Under the pieces are notes generated by a model, which was not told where the DNA came from, searched no databases, and worked only from the letters and a program-made list of their open reading frames with translations. The translations under genes and the position numbers were made by a program. A stretch of 64,000 bases of DNA, taken from Microcoleus sp. FACHB-1515 (GTDB taxonomy: Bacteria; Cyanobacteriota; Cyanobacteriia; Elainellales; Elainellaceae). The stretch lies in the NCBI RefSeq assembly GCF_014696105.1, contig NZ_JACJPO010000045.1:1-64000 (forward strand), given 5' to 3'. Shown here piece after piece: positions 6,953-15,699 of this stretch; positions within the stretch are counted from its first letter, which is position 1; the number at the start of each line of letters is the position of its first letter.

Positions 6953-8242
6953 ATGGCGCGGCAGAACGTGAAATCAAGCTACGAGCTGCCCCCTTTGAGG
7001 ATGTGTTATAAAGAGCACAAGCTTTTCCGAGTAGTGAAGATGAATTTTGATGCAAAGCCTAATGACGGTTTTTTTGCGATCGCGCTGACTGACTGGATGG
7101 GCATCACTGATAAGTTATGGCACCTCTCGAAGCTGCATCCTTTGGGAAGAGCGTTGTCATACAATTATGTTCACACTCCATTTAGCTGCGTCAGAAGTTC
7201 TGCCTCTAGCTATTGGGGCATGGCACTTCTCAGATATTCCAGAAACTTAGCGGCTGTAACTCATACTCAACCCTACAAATCTGACTATATTGGCAAGTTT
7301 TTAGCGCTTGAAAGAAGAGCGTTGAATATCAATGATTTAGCTTTCAAAAACTACAAGAAAGTAGAAATATCCCTGGATAATATCTTTCAGAATCAAAAAA
7401 TTACAAATCTAGATGAACTTAGAGAAATTATTAACAGTTTCGATCGCAGCAAAAACACAATTAAGGTATTTACGACCTATCAAGGAATTTATTCTTATGT
7501 TGATGCGATCGCTCAATTGCTAGAACAGGCAGGTGAGAAGAAAGATTACTTTAGGGAACTTGAAGTAGCAAAGTATTACTGGCTTGCTAGAAGTAAAAAA
7601 CCAATTAACTCTGGATTTTTACCAGGTAAAGTGAAGCTCTTGGTGCACATCAGAAATGGCGATATGGCAAGCTTTAAGATAGGCGGTAAAACACTGTCCA
7701 CTTTTTGCTATTCTGTCCAAATCATTGACTCAAAAGATGCTCTAGATAGCAGCCGTAAACCGATCGAACTGCAAAAAATCTTCAACCTCTTGGAAGCAAT
7801 CTTCCAAACTTATACTCCAGACAAATTTTCGGTTGTTGTCATCTCAGATGGCTACCACAGATCCTTGGAAGTGGTTTTTCGTGCGCTTCTTAGAAGAGAG
7901 ATTAAGCTCAATCCACTTGAAGTACTTGCATTGCTTAAAGAAGTTTACCGTTCTGAGCAGCGGCTAAAATCGTTTTCCAGCATCGGTAATACGTCCACGA
8001 TTATTGGTGAATCTCGGCAAAAACTACTCAAAAGTATTCATGCGATCGCTCAAGCAGATATTGTGATTCCAACTTCTGGATACTTCTCGCGCCACATTCA
8101 AAGATTTTTGCGGCAAGATGACTCCGCAATTTTCTTGAACATGAATTCGCTAAGCGAGCAAGATTTGGCAGCAATCGGCAACCTGATCAGTTCAAAAACC
8201 AATCAATCTGAAGATGAAAACGACTTGCAGGCCTATCCCTAG
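6953..8242 (+). CDS. Fucosyltransferase-like protein with HIRxGD motif
   Basis: 429 residues, or 400 if translation starts at ATG 7040; neither start has a strong ribosome site. DGFFAIALTDWMGITDKLWHL near the N-terminus resembles the G-x-(G/A)-(N/D) start region of GDP-fucose-using enzymes. LLVHIRNGDMASF at about residue 232 is the H-x-R-x-G-D motif of alpha-1,2/1,6- and O-fucosyltransferase superfamilies, where the Arg contacts the sugar nucleotide phosphate. The C-terminal third (VVVISDGYHRSLEVVF; AQADIVIPTSGYFSRHIQRFL) fits the donor-binding half. No signal peptide or membrane segment is evident, so it should be cytoplasmic. It stands alone and its GC content is lower than that of its neighbours. 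The exact family and acceptor are unknown. Confidence 0.55.
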   Translation: MARQNVKSSYELPPLRMCYKEHKLFRVVKMNFDAKPNDGFFAIALTDWMGITDKLWHLSKLHPLGRALSYNYVHTPFSCVRSSASSYWGMALLRYSRNLAAVTHTQPYKSDYIGKFLALERRALNINDLAFKNYKKVEISLDNIFQNQKITNLDELREIINSFDRSKNTIKVFTTYQGIYSYVDAIAQLLEQAGEKKDYFRELEVAKYYWLARSKKPINSGFLPGKVKLLVHIRNGDMASFKIGGKTLSTFCYSVQIIDSKDALDSSRKPIELQKIFNLLEAIFQTYTPDKFSVVVISDGYHRSLEVVFRALLRREIKLNPLEVLALLKEVYRSEQRLKSFSSIGNTSTIIGESRQKLLKSIHAIAQADIVIPTSGYFSRHIQRFLRQDDSAIFLNMNSLSEQDLAAIGNLISSKTNQSEDENDLQAYP

Positions 8243-8312
8243 GATGGTTAAAAACTGCATGATCCCCCCAACCCTTCTTACTAATGCTCAACTCCTCGGA
8301 TTAACCTGAGAC

Positions 8313-9338
8313 TCAGTACCGAATGCGTGGATCGACGTAGGCATTGAGAATATCGATCGCAATACTGGCAATTGCCACGATCGCCGCAAAAAACACAATC
8401 ACGCCTTGCACCACCGGATAGTCGCGCTGCTCGATCGCTTCATACAAACGGTTCGCGAGTCCCGGCCAGGAAAAGGTGACTTCGGTGAGAATTGCGCCGC
8501 CAAGGAGCGAGGCGATCGTCAACCCCAGCACGGTAATCACGGGAATTAAGGCATTTTTGAGCGCATGAGCCAGAACAATGCGGCGTTCGGGGATGCCTCT
8601 GGCGCGGGCAGCTTCGACGTAATCCGATCGCAAGGTTTGCTTGAGATTAACGCGCACCATTCGCTCAAAGATGCCGCTGAGCAAAATTCCCAAGGTCAAG
8701 CTGGGCAGCGTCAGATAGTACAAGCTGGTGAAGAACTGGCCGAGGTTGAAGGTGAGGAGGCTATCGATCGTGTACAGTCCCGTAATCCAAACAGGCGGTG
8801 CTTCGGTCAGCGGAAAGCGCGTTCCCAAAGGAAACCAGCGTAGCTGCACGGCAAAAATCAACTGCAAAATCATGCCAAACCAGTACATCGGCACCGCGTA
8901 AGTGAGGATGCCGAAGAGCCTGCCGCCTGCATCGATCGCGCTATTGGGTCGCGTCGCGGCAAACGTGCCGATCCCCACGCCTACTACAACCGAAACAATC
9001 ATGCTGAAGATCGTTAATTCGACGGTTGCAGGAAAATGCGTTTGCACAATCTCCCAAACCGTTTGCCCTTGACTGGTCAGCGAAGTTCCCAAATCAAACC
9101 TGAGCAAAGCCCCGATGTAGCGCAAATACTGAAGCCACAAGGGAGCATTTAGCCCTAGCTGTTCGCGCAACGCGGCTTTCGCGGATTCTGGCGCTCTCGC
9201 TCCCAAAACAATATCAACCGGATCGCCCGGAGTTGCCCGGAGGAGCAGGAAAACCAAAGTAACGATCGTCAGCACCATTAATGGCGCGAGGAGCAATCGG
9301 GAGAGGACGTAGGTGCGGAGGGCGCTCGATCGAGACAT
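8313..9338 (-). CDS. Oligopeptide/nickel-type ABC transporter permease (DppB-like)
   Basis: 341 residues of a type-I inner-membrane permease. It starts YVLSRLLLAPLMVLTIVTLVFLLLRATPGDP, the classical DppB/OppB first helix and P-G-D-P turn. The coupling helix region reads DYVEAARARGIPERRIVLAHALKNALIPVI, which contacts the ATPase. About six membrane segments are visible and the end AYVDPRIRY is typical. It lies 70 nt downstream of its binding-protein gene on the same strand. The DppC partner and the ATPases DppD/F are not in the window and must be encoded elsewhere or replaced. Confidence 0.92.
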   Translation of the reverse strand: MSRSSALRTYVLSRLLLAPLMVLTIVTLVFLLLRATPGDPVDIVLGARAPESAKAALREQLGLNAPLWLQYLRYIGALLRFDLGTSLTSQGQTVWEIVQTHFPATVELTIFSMIVSVVVGVGIGTFAATRPNSAIDAGGRLFGILTYAVPMYWFGMILQLIFAVQLRWFPLGTRFPLTEAPPVWITGLYTIDSLLTFNLGQFFTSLYYLTLPSLTLGILLSGIFERMVRVNLKQTLRSDYVEAARARGIPERRIVLAHALKNALIPVITVLGLTIASLLGGAILTEVTFSWPGLANRLYEAIEQRDYPVVQGVIVFFAAIVAIASIAIDILNAYVDPRIRY

Positions 9339-9408
9339 GATGCAAATGTTGGCAAAAAGTGAAATGAATTCTGGCAGGGACGTAAAATCTTACGTCCCTG
9401 AAATCAAG

Positions 9409-11046
9409 CTATTTGCTAATTTTCCAGAGGAGAAATTGCTGAGTGGGTTCGATCGCCACATTGCTCACTCCCTGACGCGCAAAAACAAAATCTTTGTTTT
9501 GCCAAAGGGGAATATAAGGCACATCAGTGGCGAGCAATTCTTGCAGTTCAGCAAAGATTTTGTCGCGGGCGGCTTGATCTGTTTCAGCTCGCTGATCGGC
9601 AATCAACTGATTGGCTTTTTCGCTGAAATAGAACGAGCCTTGCGATTGACTTTGGCCTGCTTCACACAAGCCATCCGTTGAACCTTTGGCGCAGCTCAAG
9701 AACGGTTCCACAAACGTATCTGCGTCGTAGAAATCAGGATACCAGTTGGAAAGCACAGCAGGATAAGTTCCCTTTTCGACGTTCTCCCAAAGCGTTGCGG
9801 CTTCTGCGCTGTTAATCGACACGGTGACGAGTCCAGGCAGGCCGCGCTCGATCGATTCTTTCAATGTATTGGCAACAATGCTTCTGGTTGTGGAGGAGGA
9901 AGGATACCAAATCTCCAGTTCAAACGGTTTCGATTCTGAAAATCCAGCAGCAGCCAAAAATTCTTTGGCTTTGGCAAAATCGCCATCACCAAATGCATCT
10001 TTGAACACAGGTTGATAGATGTCGAAACTGGTTGGAATCATGCTGTAGAGTGGTTCAGCTTGACCTTGAAAGACGCGATCGTTAATTAGGTTTCGATCGA
10101 TCATTGCGGCAACTGCTTTCCGCACATTGAGATCGTTCATTGGCGCTTGTTTTTGGTTCAACGGCATGTAGTTAATCACCGTCGTTCCTGCTTCGATCAC
10201 CTGCCAGCCGCCTTGACCTGCTTCGCGTTGAAGGCTGGCAATTTGATCGGGATCAAGCGTTTGGTAGGCAACATCTAAGCTGCCTGTTTTGAAGGCGTTG
10301 TAGAGGTTTGCCGCACTGGTATAAAGCTGAATGTCGATGCCTTGATTGGCGGGTTTTTCACCCCAATAGTTTTCGTTGACATCCAGGCGAATGGAATCTG
10401 TTGAAAAGGATGCAAGTTTGTAGGGACCTGTGCCAACGAACCTGTCGGGATTAAATTTGCCTGCGCCAATTTCATAGCCTTGCTGCGGAACGGGTGTGGT
10501 TCCCCAAAAGGTGAGCAGGGCAGGAAATGCGGCGAATGGCGTTTTGAGTTTGATGGTGATTTCGTTGTTGCCTGCGGTGATTGAATCAACTTTTTCAGAC
10601 AGCAAGAAAGCGGGGCGTCCGCCGTTTTGCATGAAGCGATCGAGCGAGAATTTCATCGCTTCGGCTGTAAACGGTGTGCCGTCGTGAAAGGTGACTTCGG
10701 TACGCAGCGGAATGGTGTAAGTTAAACCGTCGCTGCTGATTTGAGGAAGCTCGGTGGCGAGTTGCGGCTGAAGTTCGGTTGTTCCGGGTTTGTAGGTGTA
10801 GAGGCGATCGCCCATGTTGTAAAGCAAAATGCCCGGAAAGATTTCGTAGGCATCAGCCGGATCAACCGTTCGCGCTTTCAGCGTTGTTCCCATCGTGACG
10901 CGATCGCTGTTGGCGGCTGAACCTGCGGGCGCCTGGCTTTGGGGACGGGCGCAGCCGACAATCAACGCGAAGCAGACGGTAAAAAGGGTAACAAATTGCA
11001 GAAATCGTCGTCGGGAAAGCGATCGAGACAAGGGAAAGCCGTTCAT
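9409..11046 (-). CDS. Extracellular solute-binding lipoprotein for peptides (family 5, DppA/OppA-like)
   Basis: 545 residues starting at ATG 11046. The N-terminus is positively charged and hydrophobic and ends in a lipobox (ALIVGC, lipid-modified Cys about 32), so it should be anchored to the outer face of the plasma membrane. Family-5 signatures are present: TMGTTLKARTVDPADAYE, PLRTEVTFHDGTPFTAEAMKFSLDR, FVGTGPYKL and LNVRKAVAAMIDRNLI. It captures oligopeptides or related ligands for the permease encoded downstream. The substrate cannot be told from sequence alone. Confidence 0.92.
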   Translation of the reverse strand: MNGFPLSRSLSRRRFLQFVTLFTVCFALIVGCARPQSQAPAGSAANSDRVTMGTTLKARTVDPADAYEIFPGILLYNMGDRLYTYKPGTTELQPQLATELPQISSDGLTYTIPLRTEVTFHDGTPFTAEAMKFSLDRFMQNGGRPAFLLSEKVDSITAGNNEITIKLKTPFAAFPALLTFWGTTPVPQQGYEIGAGKFNPDRFVGTGPYKLASFSTDSIRLDVNENYWGEKPANQGIDIQLYTSAANLYNAFKTGSLDVAYQTLDPDQIASLQREAGQGGWQVIEAGTTVINYMPLNQKQAPMNDLNVRKAVAAMIDRNLINDRVFQGQAEPLYSMIPTSFDIYQPVFKDAFGDGDFAKAKEFLAAAGFSESKPFELEIWYPSSSTTRSIVANTLKESIERGLPGLVTVSINSAEAATLWENVEKGTYPAVLSNWYPDFYDADTFVEPFLSCAKGSTDGLCEAGQSQSQGSFYFSEKANQLIADQRAETDQAARDKIFAELQELLATDVPYIPLWQNKDFVFARQGVSNVAIEPTQQFLLWKISK

Positions 11047-11319
11047 GAGAAGCTACCTGGAGTTGCAAGGAAAAGCCGCATCAGAATTTTACACGCTCGA
11101 TCGCTTTTACTGTTCCAAACGCGACGACGTGCGGCAGTTTGCGATCGCCGTCAAACGTCACACGCCAAGAATGCCGGGCAGTTAATTGGCTGCATTGCTT
11201 GACAACTGGAGTTGAGTCTGTCGAAACCCAGCGATCGTGCAAGATAGCCGGACGAACTTTCCGACACCTGACATCCGAAAATCACGCGATAATAAAGGTG
11301 CCGATTTGCGATCGTTCAA
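11047..11319. other. Divergent promoter region
   Basis: 273 bases between the divergently read binding-protein gene and the DUF1574 gene. No coding frame is supported; it must hold both promoters. An ATAATAAAGG at about 11289-11298 lies close upstream of the plus-strand start. Confidence 0.35.
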
Positions 11320-12405
11320 ATGAGCGGCACGGTTTTAGTTGCGCTGCTGATGAAGCTGACGATGCTCACTCCCCTTCCGCTCATGCTGAAGGGCGATACG
11401 GCGGTGTCCGTTTCGACAGGAACAGATCCAGCCAGCGTTGCACAGGTCAGCAGTCCGCCGCAGGTGCTGCGTCCACCACAGCCCAGCTTTGGCAGCGATC
11501 GCCTCGACCAGCAAATCTGGCTGTATGAGCAGTATTTGCAGACGCAGGGACGCCCGGATGTGTTGATCGTGGGTAGTTCGCGATCGCTTCAGGGCATTGA
11601 TCCTGCTGCGCTAGAGCAAGCTTTGATTCAGCGCGGACATGCACCCCTACGGATTTACAACTTCAGCATCAATGGCGCGACGGCTCGCGTTGTCGATTTG
11701 GTGTTGACGCGCATTCTCACCGCCGATCAGCTTCCGCGCCTGATCATTTGGGGAGACGGACTGCGAGCGTTCAACAGCGGTCGCCCGGATTTAACGTACC
11801 GCAGCATTGCGGCCTCAGAAGGCTATCGATCGCTTGCACGGGGCGATCGGCCAATTCAAGCGAGTGCGACGCCTTCAGCCGAAAACTGCCAAACCGTTTC
11901 TAGCGTTCAGCTTTGCCTCGGTCAGGCCAATCTGTATTTGCCGGAAGTCAACGCCTTTAGCGTGGCGACGAACTTGCAGCCAAACGGATTTGAGCCGATC
12001 GCCACCCGCTTTGATCCCGCTAGCTACTATCGATCGCGGTCTCGCGTTCCCGGTCGATATGACAGCAGCTATGTTCCATTTAACCTAAACGGCGAACAGA
12101 TAGCGGCCACTGTGCAGGTCGCGCGGTTCGCTCGCAGTCAGCAGATTCCCTTGGTGGTGGTGAATCTACCGTTGACTCGCGACTATCTTGATGCGGCAAG
12201 GCAAAACTTTGAGCAGCAGTTTCGGCAGCGGATGCAGACGCTCGCCGCTCGCGAAGGCTTTGTGTTTCGCGATTACAGCTTGCGCTGGCCGACGCAAACT
12301 GGCAACTTTGCCGACCCTAGCCATCTCAATCAAGCCGGAGCGATCGCCGTTGCTCGCGATTTGGCGGCTGATCCCACAATTCCTTGGCCTCGCGATCGCT
12401 TTTAG
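11320..12405 (+). CDS. DUF1574-type SGNH-like protein
   Basis: 361 residues with an N-terminal hydrophobic stretch (VLVALLMKLTMLTPLPLML) that is a signal or membrane anchor, then a Pro/Gln-rich linker. DVLIVGSSRSLQGIDP carries the block-I Ser of SGNH hydrolases in the G-S-S-R form seen in DUF1574 and AlgX-like proteins. FSINGATARVVDL offers the block-II Gly/Asn, and FADPSHLNQAGA the D-x-x-H catalytic pair of block V. The fold would suit an acyl- or acetyltransferase/esterase acting on exported polysaccharide. It is divergent from the peptide-transport genes and lies alone. Confidence 0.75.
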   Translation: MSGTVLVALLMKLTMLTPLPLMLKGDTAVSVSTGTDPASVAQVSSPPQVLRPPQPSFGSDRLDQQIWLYEQYLQTQGRPDVLIVGSSRSLQGIDPAALEQALIQRGHAPLRIYNFSINGATARVVDLVLTRILTADQLPRLIIWGDGLRAFNSGRPDLTYRSIAASEGYRSLARGDRPIQASATPSAENCQTVSSVQLCLGQANLYLPEVNAFSVATNLQPNGFEPIATRFDPASYYRSRSRVPGRYDSSYVPFNLNGEQIAATVQVARFARSQQIPLVVVNLPLTRDYLDAARQNFEQQFRQRMQTLAAREGFVFRDYSLRWPTQTGNFADPSHLNQAGAIAVARDLAADPTIPWPRDRF

Positions 12406-12840
12406 GGCTAATGCAGATGAGCGGCTGAACCGTGCCAACTGCTTGAGCTTCAGCAAAAACTCAGCCAATCTAGATAAGTAGCTTCCCCTGATTAAAACCG
12501 GATTCAAAACTCAGTAGCACCTGCTAAGAGCGCTACTGGGTCTATTGGTTTTATGTTTGATCGTGTCTACCCACTCATCTTTACGAAAAGAGGAACTGCT
12601 AACTGCTCTTGCAGCTTTTTCGTGAGACTGCGGAGATTTCTGATGAAGGCAGCGCGATCGATTTCAATCGAAATATCCGTAATTCTCGCCTGACTTGATT
12701 TGAACTGTAAATCTATGATGAAGAGAGGGTGAGGGCTTGCGATCGTCTCGGCTCAGCAAGCTTTACCAAAAGGTTTTCCTGAAGTTGCACGGGTTGTTCC
12801 CGAATCGTCCTTTCAATCCACGCACCAATAAGGAGTTGCA
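12406..12840. other. Non-coding stretch before the small conserved gene
   Basis: 435 bases with no supported frame. It ends with AGGAG at 12831-12835, the ribosome site of the next gene. Nothing else recognisable was seen. Confidence 0.35.
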
Positions 12841-13062
12841 TTGACGATGTATTTGGCTGAATTTGCTTTTCCTGGCACTACAGAACTTGCGAACGAACTG
12901 CTGCTGCAAACTTCGTCCGAGGGCGAAGCGAAAGATTTTGCTGAGGCGTATGCTCAAAATTGGGGCATGGAGCTTTTTGCCTTAACGCCCGTGAGCGATC
13001 GCCAGGTACGCCAATATTTTCGGTTGGGAAAAGTTGTTGCGCTCGAACCGCTCAACTCATAG
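12841..13062 (+). CDS. Small conserved cyanobacterial protein
   Basis: 73 residues from TTG 12841 (5 nt after AGGAG) or 71 from ATG 12847 (11 nt after it); spacing favours the TTG. The sequence YLAEFAFPGTTELANELLLQ, SSEGEAKDFAEAYAQNWGMELFAL and YFRLGKVVALEPL reads like a single compact alpha/beta domain. I do not recognise a named family, but codon usage and the strong terminator directly after it support a real gene. Confidence 0.65.
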   Translation: MTMYLAEFAFPGTTELANELLLQTSSEGEAKDFAEAYAQNWGMELFALTPVSDRQVRQYFRLGKVVALEPLNS

Positions 13063-13102
13063 ACTGGTGCTTTCGTTCGCAGCGATTCTTGCAATTAAAG
13101 TG

Positions 13103-13134
13103 AACGCCAAGACAATTTGCCTTGGCGTTTTGTC
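13103..13134 (+). terminator. Rho-independent terminator
   Basis: Nine-bp perfect stem AACGCCAAG (13103-13111) with CTTGGCGTT (13121-13129), 9-nt loop, then TTGTC. It follows the stop of the small gene by about 40 nt. Confidence 0.6.
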
Positions 13135-13240
13135 GCGATCGATTGCTCGTTCTGACATGAGCGATCGCAGCAAAGCACTCAGCCAATTAGACGTGTTTTG
13201 CTGCGACGGCTAATATCGATACTCAAATCGCAATCTGTCA

Positions 13241-13645
13241 CTACTCTTCGATGTCTGCGGCAACAACGCCGTCCCCATCCAACTGACGCAGACGAATGTG
13301 TTTGCGTCCGAGCGAGATTTCAAATTCATCACCCGGATGGAGTTCCATCTGCTTGGTGTAGGCAGAGCCAATCAGCAAGTTGCCGTTTGACTGAACGCTA
13401 ATGCGATAGCTCGCACTGCGTCCGCCGCGACCATTGTTGTTCTGCTTGCCATCGAGTTGAATGCCTTCAGCATCGATGAGCGCGTTCAGAAACTTCATCA
13501 TGTTCACTCGCTCTACGCCGTTTTTGGTAACGGTGTAGTAGCCACATTCACGCGCTTTTTCTTCTTTGCTCAGATGCTCCAGTTCCTTTACCTTGGTCAG
13601 GAGCGCTTCACCCGTTAGCGGTTCGATCTTTTTCTTTTTACTCAT
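13241..13645 (-). CDS. cyAbrB-family transcriptional regulator
   Basis: 134 residues from ATG 13645. The opening SKKKKIEPLTGEALLTKVKE, LSKEEKARECGYYTVTKNG, RVNMMKFLNALIDAEGIQL is the cyanobacteria-specific N-terminal extension of the cyAbrB proteins. The C-terminal swapped-hairpin DNA-binding domain follows (SYRISVQSNGNLLIGSAYTKQM, PGDEFEISLGRKHIRLRQL). cyAbrB proteins are abundant dimeric DNA-binding regulators of carbon/nitrogen balance, hydrogenase and other genes. Whether this is cyAbrB1 (CalA) or cyAbrB2 cannot be decided here. Confidence 0.9.
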   Translation of the reverse strand: MSKKKKIEPLTGEALLTKVKELEHLSKEEKARECGYYTVTKNGVERVNMMKFLNALIDAEGIQLDGKQNNNGRGGRSASYRISVQSNGNLLIGSAYTKQMELHPGDEFEISLGRKHIRLRQLDGDGVVAADIEE

Positions 13646-13859
13646 CAACCTAACTCACACGCAACAAGGAGTCTATAGAAAAGCATTCTAACTGATAGCG
13701 ACAGAAATAATGTTGTTTTTGCCACGAATCAGCTTTGAACATCCTACACTGTAAAAAGCGAATTTTTAAGTTCTTTATTCAACAGTTCATCAAATTGATC
13801 GATTTACTCCAAGTCGATCGATCCGTTGGATTGCTTCACTGCCCCCTGATTGGTTGCTG

Positions 13860-14300
13860 ATGAAATTAACTACGCGAGGACACTACAGCGTTAAAGCTTT
13901 GCTTGACTTGAGTTTGCAGCCGAATCATCAGCCAGCTTCGGTGCGATCGATTGCCGCTCGTCAAAATCTGCCCGCTCCCTATCTCGAAAAACTGTTAATC
14001 GATCTGCGTCGAGCCGGAATTGTGATTTCAATTCGCGGCGCACAAGGCGGCTATCAGCTTGCGCGATCGCCCAGCCAAATTTCGCTTGGTCAAATTTTGG
14101 CGGCGGTGGGTGAAACGATCGAACCATTGCCGCATCTATCACCATCCACTGAAGCCGAAGATTGGGTGACGTTTGCGCTTTGGAAGCGAATGCACCAGAA
14201 ACTCAAAGAAGCCTTTCAAAGCATTACGCTGGCCGATCTTTATTACGATGCTCGCAGTTGGCAAGCGGCTCAAGGCGACACGACAAGTTTTGTCGTTTGA
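13860..14300 (+). CDS. Rrf2-family transcriptional regulator without iron-sulfur cysteines
   Basis: 146 residues from ATG 13860 (the upstream TTG is less likely). MKLTTRGHYSVKALLDLSLQ, SVRSIAARQNLPAPYLEKLL and IVISIRGAQGGYQLARSP form the winged-helix DNA-binding domain with the Rrf2 recognition helix and wing. The dimerisation helix follows (TFALWKRMHQKLKEAFQSITLADL). The three cysteines that hold the cluster in IscR are absent, so it should sense something else or act as a constitutive repressor. It sits upstream of rplU on the same strand, 305 nt away. Confidence 0.9.
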   Translation: MKLTTRGHYSVKALLDLSLQPNHQPASVRSIAARQNLPAPYLEKLLIDLRRAGIVISIRGAQGGYQLARSPSQISLGQILAAVGETIEPLPHLSPSTEAEDWVTFALWKRMHQKLKEAFQSITLADLYYDARSWQAAQGDTTSFVV

Positions 14301-14605
14301 ACGAAAGGCAAAAGGCAAATGGTTAAAAATAATTGTTTTCGGCCTTGCTGATGGCGAATAAGGGTATTGTTGATCGCGCGATCGGCGCGGTTTGCAAATC
14401 GCCCCTACGATCGTTTATTCCATCCACAAAGCCAAATATTTTGGCTTCTCTGTCGCTGCATCGACTCGCGTTCTAACAGTTTCTCGTTTCATCTCAGCAG
14501 CACCGATCGCTAAGCTATAATCGAAAGGTTGTTTATTGTGCTCGGATCAGGTTTTGTCCAAAACGCTGGTGCGCCAGCTACCTGTACGGCCAAACTGGAA
14601 AAATC
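14301..14605 (+). promoter_or_regulatory. Leader and promoter region of rplU
   Basis: No gene is seen. A consensus -10 TATAAT lies at 14516-14521, about 85 nt before the L21 start, leaving a leader that could hold an autoregulatory structure. The -35 at the usual spacing is weak (CTCAGC). Confidence 0.5.
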
Positions 14606-14995
14606 ATGGCTTACGCAATTATTGAAACGGGTGGCAAGCAAATTCGCGTTGAACCCGGTCGCTTCTATGATGTCGATCGCCTCGCGGTCGAAGCAGACGG
14701 CTCGCTGACGATCGATCGTGTCTTGTTTGTCGAAAATGACGGTGAATTCTCGGTTGGTCAGCCCACAGTGGAAGGCGCAGCGATCGAGGCGAAAGTCCTC
14801 AAGCACCTGCGCGGTCGCAAAGTGCTGGTCTACAAGATGAAGCCGAAGAAGAAAACACGCAAAAAGCGCGGCCATCGCCAAGAGCTAACCCGCATTCTTG
14901 TCAATTCGATTACGCTCAACGGCCAGTCGATCGGCGCGGCGGCAGCATCGGCTCCGACTGCGGAAACTGCTGAAACGGAAACCGCAGACGCTTAA
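14606..14995 (+). CDS. rplU: 50S ribosomal protein L21
   Basis: 129 residues. [43 protein letters not shown] and [23 protein letters not shown] are diagnostic of L21, which binds 23S rRNA in the large subunit. An alanine/glutamate-rich tail of about 20 residues extends beyond the usual ~103, as often in cyanobacteria. rpmA follows 27 nt later, the usual rplU-rpmA operon. Confidence 0.98.
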   Translation: MAYAIIETGGKQIRVEPGRFYDVDRLAVEADGSLTIDRVLFVENDGEFSVGQPTVEGAAIEAKVLKHLRGRKVLVYKMKPKKKTRKKRGHRQELTRILVNSITLNGQSIGAAAASAPTAETAETETADA

Positions 14996-15022
14996 GCACA
15001 GTTCTATCAATCAGGAGAAATC

Positions 15023-15313
15023 ATGGCTCATAAGAAAGGAACAGGCAGTACGCGCAACGGGCGCGACTCGAATGCCCAGCGGCTCGGCGTCAAGCGCTAT
15101 GGCGGTCAGGTCGTTCGCGCGGGCAACATCTTGGTGCGGCAGCGCGGCACCAAAATTCACCCCGGTGAAAACGTAGGTCGTGGCGGCGATGACACGCTGT
15201 TTGCTCTAATTGACGGCATCGTCACCTTTGAGCGCAAAGGTAAAGACCGCAAAAAAGTGAGCATTTACCCCGCTCCGGCGGCGGCAGAAGCAGCAGAAAC
15301 GGTTACTGCATAG
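15023..15313 (+). CDS. rpmA: 50S ribosomal protein L27
   Basis: 96 residues. [49 protein letters not shown] and [10 protein letters not shown] define L27, whose N-terminal tail reaches the peptidyl-transferase centre. Ribosome site AGGAG lies just upstream (15012-15016). There is no cleavable N-terminal extension of the Firmicutes type. Confidence 0.98.
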   Translation: MAHKKGTGSTRNGRDSNAQRLGVKRYGGQVVRAGNILVRQRGTKIHPGENVGRGGDDTLFALIDGIVTFERKGKDRKKVSIYPAPAAAEAAETVTA

Positions 15314-15339
15314 AATTAGTTCACTGTCAACCGTGCTAG

Positions 15340-15365
15340 GCGGGTGGCGCGATCGCGCCACCCGC
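15340..15365 (+). terminator. Palindromic terminator after rpmA
   Basis: A perfect 26-bp palindrome whose centre is GCGATCGC (HIP1), with arms GCGGGTGGC/GCCACCCGC, followed by TTCTTGCT. It probably ends the rplU-rpmA transcript. Confidence 0.5.
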
Positions 15366-15417
15366 TTCTTGCTGTCTGGGTGTCCGTAGGGAAGCGGTAA
15401 CGCAGAATACAAATTCA

Positions 15418-15699
15418 ATGATATTTTTCGGGAAACAGTTGCGCTACGGTTGGATCTCCATGCTGCTTTCGATGCGTCAAGACCCGATGCTTGAATATCC
15501 TGACCCGATCCAGGCACAATCGCTGGAAGCCTGGGTGCGAACCGCGATCGCCTTTGGCGAACTTTCCCCCGCTGCTGAAGCCCACCTCAACCACATCGTT
15601 GCGGAAGGCGTCAGCGAAGTCGAGCGCCGCCTGCTTGCCCTGCTTAATGACGCGATCCAAGCGGGCTGTGTGCGTCGGGTTTATCCGTCTTGGGGCTGA
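15418..15699 (+). CDS. Hypothetical small cyanobacterial protein
   Basis: 93 residues from ATG 15418, or 80 from ATG 15457-15460 region. The sequence [68 protein letters not shown] predicts a mostly helical soluble protein. I cannot assign a family. It runs towards glmU and overlaps its 3' end by 19 nt. Confidence 0.6.
   Translation: MIFFGKQLRYGWISMLLSMRQDPMLEYPDPIQAQSLEAWVRTAIAFGELSPAAEAHLNHIVAEGVSEVERRLLALLNDAIQAGCVRRVYPSWG

Noticed and set aside
15340-15365. Regulatory palindrome for the following small ORF
   Set aside because: Its place right after rpmA, GC-rich stem and T-containing tail fit a terminator better; the core is simply a HIP1 site.
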